Source: Streptomyces antibioticus (lineage in GTDB: Bacteria > Actinomycetota > Actinomycetes > Streptomycetales > Streptomycetaceae). Taken from it: a DNA stretch of 64,000 nucleotides. The DNA lies in NCBI RefSeq assembly GCF_002019855.1, contig NZ_CM007717.1, forward strand, positions 5,195,798 to 5,259,797, read 5' to 3'. Position numbers and translations under genes: made by a program. Of this stretch, positions 61,017 to 64,000 are shown piece after piece (the first letter of the stretch is position 1; each line of letters begins with the position of its first letter). The notes under the pieces were generated by a model, which worked only from the letters and a program-made list of their open reading frames with translations, was not told where the DNA came from and ran no database searches.

Positions 61017-61433
61017 ATGGGTGTGGCAGCCGGTCCGATCCGCGTGGTGGTCGCCAAGCCGGGGCTCGACGGCCATGATCGTGGGGCCAAGGTGATCGCG
61101 CGGGCGCTGCGCGACGCCGGTATGGAGGTCATCTACACCGGTCTCCACCAGACCCCTGAGCAGATCGTCGACACCGCGATCCAGGAGGACGCCGACGCGA
61201 TCGGGCTCTCCATCCTCTCCGGGGCGCACAACACGCTGTTCGCCGCCGTCATCGAGCTGCTCCAGGAGCGGGACGCGGCGGACATCCTCGTCTTCGGCGG
61301 GGGGATCATCCCCGAGGCGGACATCGCGCCGCTGAAGGAGAAGGGCGTCGCGGAGATCTTCACCCCGGGGGCGACCACGGCGTCCATCGTGGACTGGGTC
61401 CGGACGAACGTCAGGCAGCCGGCCGGGGCGTGA
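61017..61433 (+). CDS. icmB: Isobutyryl-CoA mutase small subunit (B12-binding)
   Basis: A 138-residue cobalamin-binding subunit. The B12 base-off signature DGHDRG (DxHxxG, ~18-23, His 20 ligating cobalt) is followed by GLSILSGAH (~60-68) and [12 protein letters not shown] (~92), the flavodoxin-like fold of B12-binding domains. With the large subunit IcmA it interconverts isobutyryl-CoA and n-butyryl-CoA, linking valine catabolism to polyketide precursor supply. IcmA is not in this window; in Streptomyces it is encoded elsewhere. Start: ATG with GGAGG 6 bp upstream. Its 3' end overlaps the convergent gene by 23 bp. Confidence 0.93.
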   Translation: MGVAAGPIRVVVAKPGLDGHDRGAKVIARALRDAGMEVIYTGLHQTPEQIVDTAIQEDADAIGLSILSGAHNTLFAAVIELLQERDAADILVFGGGIIPEADIAPLKEKGVAEIFTPGATTASIVDWVRTNVRQPAGA

Positions 61434-63054
61434 CCCCCGGCAGCGGGCTCGCGGGCTCGAACTCCGCTCTCATCACCGCCCGCAGCCGCAGCGTCGACCC
61501 CAGCCGCTGGAACGCCTCGGCCCAGTAGCTTCCGGCGCCCGGAGAGGCGTCCTCCGGTTCGTCGGGCACGGCCAGCAGGCCGTCCAGCCGGGACGCCTCC
61601 GACGGGTCGAGACAGCGCTCGGCGAGCCCCATCACCCCGCTGAAGCTCCACGGGTAACTCCCGGCGTCCCGCGCGATGTTGAGCGCGTCCACCACCGACC
61701 GCCCGAGCGGCTCGGCCCACGGCACCGCGCACACCCCGAGCAGTTGGAACGCCTCCGACAGTCCGTGCGCCGCGATGAACCCGGCCACCCAGGCCGCCCG
61801 CTCGCCCACCGGCAGCGTGCCCAGCAGCTTCGCCCGCTCGGCGAGGGAGACCGCGCCGGGACCGCCCGCCCCCGGCGCCGACGGCGCTCCGAGCAGCGCC
61901 CGCGACCAGTCGGCGTCCCGCTGCCGTACGGCCGCCCGGCACCACGCCGCGTGCAGCTCGCCCAGCCAGTCGTCCGCCACCGGCAGCGCCAGGATCTCGC
62001 GCGGCGTACGGCCGCCCAGCCGCGCCGGCCAGGTGGCGAGCGGCGCCGACTCCACGAGCTGGCCGAACCACCACGACCGCTCCCCGCGACCGGCGGGCGG
62101 CTTGGGGGACACACCGTCCCGCTCCATGCCCGGATCGCACTCATGCGGTGCCTCGACCACGATCGTCGGCGTGTCCCGGGTGCGGTCCACCGACACGCAG
62201 GCCCCGGCCCGGACCGCCATCCGCGCGGCCAGCGCCGACCCGGGCAGCGCCGACAGCAGCTCCGCCGCGGTCGCCCGGACCGTACGGCTGCGGTCGGTCA
62301 GCGCCTGTTCCAGGAACGGTTCGTCGCGCGCGCCGAGCCCGGTGCGCAGCGAGTCGACGAACATCAGCCGGTCCTCGGCGCGCTCGGTCGGCCAGGTCGA
62401 GACGAGCAGCTCCCGCCCGGCGTCCGCGTCCCGGGCGCGCAGCGCCGACAGGACCGCGACCCGCTCGGCGAACAGGCCCTCCCGCCACAGCTTCGCGATC
62501 CGCTCGGTCTCCCGCGGGCCGGGCAGGGCACCGCCCCCACCCGGTGTCGCCCGCAGGGCGAACCGCCAGTCCGGGTTCAGCCGGGCCAGCCACAGGGCGC
62601 GCGGCCCGGCGAACTCCAGCGCCGCCGGACGCAGATCGGTCCGCGCGCGGGCCGCGTCGAGCAGCGCCGGCAGGGACTCGGCGGGCGGTGCGAGCCCGCG
62701 CGTGTTGGCCGTCTGGAGCCACTGCGGCAGCAGCTCCATCAGGTCCGGCGCCGTGCCTCTGCGGCCTGCCGTGCCGGCGCCGGGGCGGTCGGCCAGCAGC
62801 AGGGCGAGTCTGCGGGCGGCGGCCGGGGGCAGCGCCGGGCGCGGGTCGGCGGGGGCCGCCTCCGGGCGCGGCGCGGCGGCCCGCCCCGGCCGCAGCCCGG
62901 CCCGCCGCCGTACGGTCTCGGCGGCCGCCGCGTCCAGCAGCGCGCCCGGTGCCGCCCGGCCCCGGGGGACACCCTCGGGCGTACGGCGGTCCGTGCCGAG
63001 GAGGGCCGCGGTGAGCAGCTCCTCCCACGCGGGGCTGGTCGCGGGGGTGGTCAC
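61411..63054 (-). CDS. DUF5691 domain protein
   Basis: A 547-residue protein made of helical repeats (HEAT-like): [21 protein letters not shown] at the N-terminus, [112 protein letters not shown] and [20 protein letters not shown]. It matches DUF5691, of unknown function, usually encoded next to a SWIM zinc-finger gene, as here. Start: GTG with AAGGGA 6 bp upstream, placing it 66 bp after the neighbour's stop. Confidence 0.8.
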   Translation of the reverse strand: MTTPATSPAWEELLTAALLGTDRRTPEGVPRGRAAPGALLDAAAAETVRRRAGLRPGRAAAPRPEAAPADPRPALPPAAARRLALLLADRPGAGTAGRRGTAPDLMELLPQWLQTANTRGLAPPAESLPALLDAARARTDLRPAALEFAGPRALWLARLNPDWRFALRATPGGGGALPGPRETERIAKLWREGLFAERVAVLSALRARDADAGRELLVSTWPTERAEDRLMFVDSLRTGLGARDEPFLEQALTDRSRTVRATAAELLSALPGSALAARMAVRAGACVSVDRTRDTPTIVVEAPHECDPGMERDGVSPKPPAGRGERSWWFGQLVESAPLATWPARLGGRTPREILALPVADDWLGELHAAWCRAAVRQRDADWSRALLGAPSAPGAGGPGAVSLAERAKLLGTLPVGERAAWVAGFIAAHGLSEAFQLLGVCAVPWAEPLGRSVVDALNIARDAGSYPWSFSGVMGLAERCLDPSEASRLDGLLAVPDEPEDASPGAGSYWAEAFQRLGSTLRLRAVMRAEFEPASPLPGVTPRPAA

Positions 63055-63076
63055 AGGGGTTCCCTTCGCCGCAGTC

Positions 63077-63132
63077 ACAGTCGAACCCGTCGCAGTCGGT
63101 CCCGTCACAGTCGGACCCGTCACAGTCGAACC
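63077..63132. repeat. Tandem 15-bp repeat between DUF5691 and SWIM genes
   Basis: About 3.7 copies of the 15-base unit ACAGTCGGACCCGTC (variants with GAA for GGA, GCAG for ACAG, or GGTC for GGAC): 63077-63091, 63092-63106, 63107-63121 and a partial copy. It spans the 3' end of the upstream gene (stop at 63120) and the spacer. Confidence 0.9.
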
Positions 63133-64000
63133 GCCTCTCCCGAGCCGGGCGCCCACGCCGTCAGCGGGGTGAAGCCGCGGTGGCCGGACTCGCCGAAGAC
63201 CGTGACCGGCCCGCCGCCCGACAGGGCGACCAGACGCCACAGACCGGAGCGGCCCGCCGGGCCCTGGACGAGCGGCAGAGCCGTGTCACCGGAGGCGTCG
63301 GCCACCTGCCAGCCGTCGCCGTCCGGCACCGGCACGACGTCGTCCAGCGTCACCGGGATCGACTCCCGCCACGGGTCGTCGCGCAGCGCCTCGCCGTACC
63401 GGACGGTCGCCCCGGCCGTCGTCACCCCCGGCGGGCGGACCGTGGCCGGTGCGGGCGCGGCGAACCGCTCGCCCAGCGTCGCCCGCAGCCGGCCGGAACC
63501 CGCGTGGGCGGACAGCTCGGCGTCCAGCGCCAGACCGACCGGCAGTGCGAGGTCCGGCGCCCGGCCCGCCGGGCCGTAGGACAGCACGAGGGCCGTACGC
63601 CCCGACCCGATGCCGTACAGCCAGATGCGACGGGTCGTCAGTCTCGGGTCCGTCAGGTCGTACTGGGCGAGAACCAGCCAGTGGTCGCGCACCGGCGGGC
63701 CGGCCGGTGCCGACGGGAGGCCGACGCGGGTGCGGACGGTGGCCGCCAGGGGTCCCGGCAGCCGCTCGCGGTGCTGCCAGCCCCGGCTCAGGAGATGGAG
63801 CAGCGCGCACTCCTCGAGCAGCCGAGTCGGCCAGTCGGGGCCGGACGCGACGACAGAGTCCAACTCCCGCACCCGTGAGGCGAGTCCGGGCGCCTGGGCG
63901 TCGACCATCCGGGCGGCCGTCTCCTCCCAGAGCCCGTACCCCGACCGCTCGGCCGTGGCCAGACCCGACCGCAGCAGATCGGCGAGGCGCTGCTCCAGCT
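63120..64000 (-). CDS. SWIM zinc-finger family protein, C-terminal part
   Basis: The last ~293 residues of a protein whose gene starts beyond the right edge; the frame is open to base 63998. Visible sequence includes RLADLLRSGLATAERSGYGLWEETAARMVDAQAPGLASRVREL, LLEECALLHLLSRGWQHRERL, HWLVLAQYDLTDPRLTTRRIWLYGIGSGRTALVLSYGPAG and VAFSGGGP-like VALSGGGPVTVFGESGHRGF. This matches the C-terminal region of actinobacterial SWIM-domain proteins that pair with DUF5691 genes. The zinc-binding SWIM motif itself is outside the window. Confidence 0.7.
   Translation of the reverse strand, partial: LEQRLADLLRSGLATAERSGYGLWEETAARMVDAQAPGLASRVRELDSVVASGPDWPTRLLEECALLHLLSRGWQHRERLPGPLAATVRTRVGLPSAPAGPPVRDHWLVLAQYDLTDPRLTTRRIWLYGIGSGRTALVLSYGPAGRAPDLALPVGLALDAELSAHAGSGRLRATLGERFAAPAPATVRPPGVTTAGATVRYGEALRDDPWRESIPVTLDDVVPVPDGDGWQVADASGDTALPLVQGPAGRSGLWRLVALSGGGPVTVFGESGHRGFTPLTAWAPGSGEAVRL

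Overview
The window is high-GC DNA with the codon bias, gene density and gene order of a Streptomyces chromosome core. The clearest markers are groES-groEL1 under CIRCE operators, the developmental genes whiD and bldM next to the sigma factor gene shbA, then guaB and a guaB paralogue, glpD, five Ser/Thr kinase-type genes in tandem, guaA, pcrA and icmB. As I recall it, this order resembles the SCO4760-SCO4802 region of S. coelicolor. Nothing looks like a recently acquired island: I saw no transposase, integrase, tRNA, rRNA or CRISPR.

Layout. Bases 1-3.5 kb hold the end of an ECF sigma factor, a methyltransferase, and two overlapping NodB-type deacetylases. Bases 3.7-6 kb hold the chaperonin operon. 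Bases 6-10.7 kb hold two lipoproteins, a SnoaL-like protein, a short-chain dehydrogenase, a MOSC protein and a LysR regulator. Bases 10.8-16.1 kb hold whiD, bldM (with a sigma-BldN type promoter), shbA, guaB and guaB3. Bases 16.2-22.1 kb hold a membrane protein, a nucleotide-sugar dehydrogenase homologue that lacks catalytic residues, glpD, a DUF2785 protein and a serine hydrolase. Bases 22.3-32.4 kb hold the kinase array; one of its five members is a pseudokinase.

Bases 32.5-36 kb encode an aldehyde dehydrogenase and a GMC oxidoreductase in one operon. Bases 36-39.3 kb hold a possible structured RNA, chorismate mutase with what looks like a Phe/Tyr attenuator and a leaderless leader peptide, guaA, and a PPOX-fold protein. 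Bases 39.5-44.6 kb hold a class II aldolase-type protein, an ABC-2 exporter operon with a DUF4097 protein, and a divergent MarR/GbsR-like regulator with operator repeats. Bases 44.8-51.1 kb hold envelope proteins, including a PspC protein divergent from a PspC-histidine kinase/LuxR response regulator pair. Bases 51.1-60.6 kb hold two NlpC/P60 cell-wall hydrolases (one under a c-di-AMP ydaO-type riboswitch), a TDT transporter, pcrA, an M23 peptidase and a lipase. Bases 61-64 kb hold icmB, a DUF5691 protein and the 3' part of a probable SWIM-type gene.

Themes. Several genes serve sporulation and envelope growth: whiD, bldM, shbA, the kinase array, the cell-wall hydrolases and the PspC system. 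Purine biosynthesis genes (guaB, guaB3, guaA) are interspersed. The observation I rank highest is the putative attenuator upstream of chorismate mutase at 37000-37162. Next are the pseudokinase with a long insertion at 24477-27005 and the dehydrogenase homologue without its catalytic Cys at 16969-18183.
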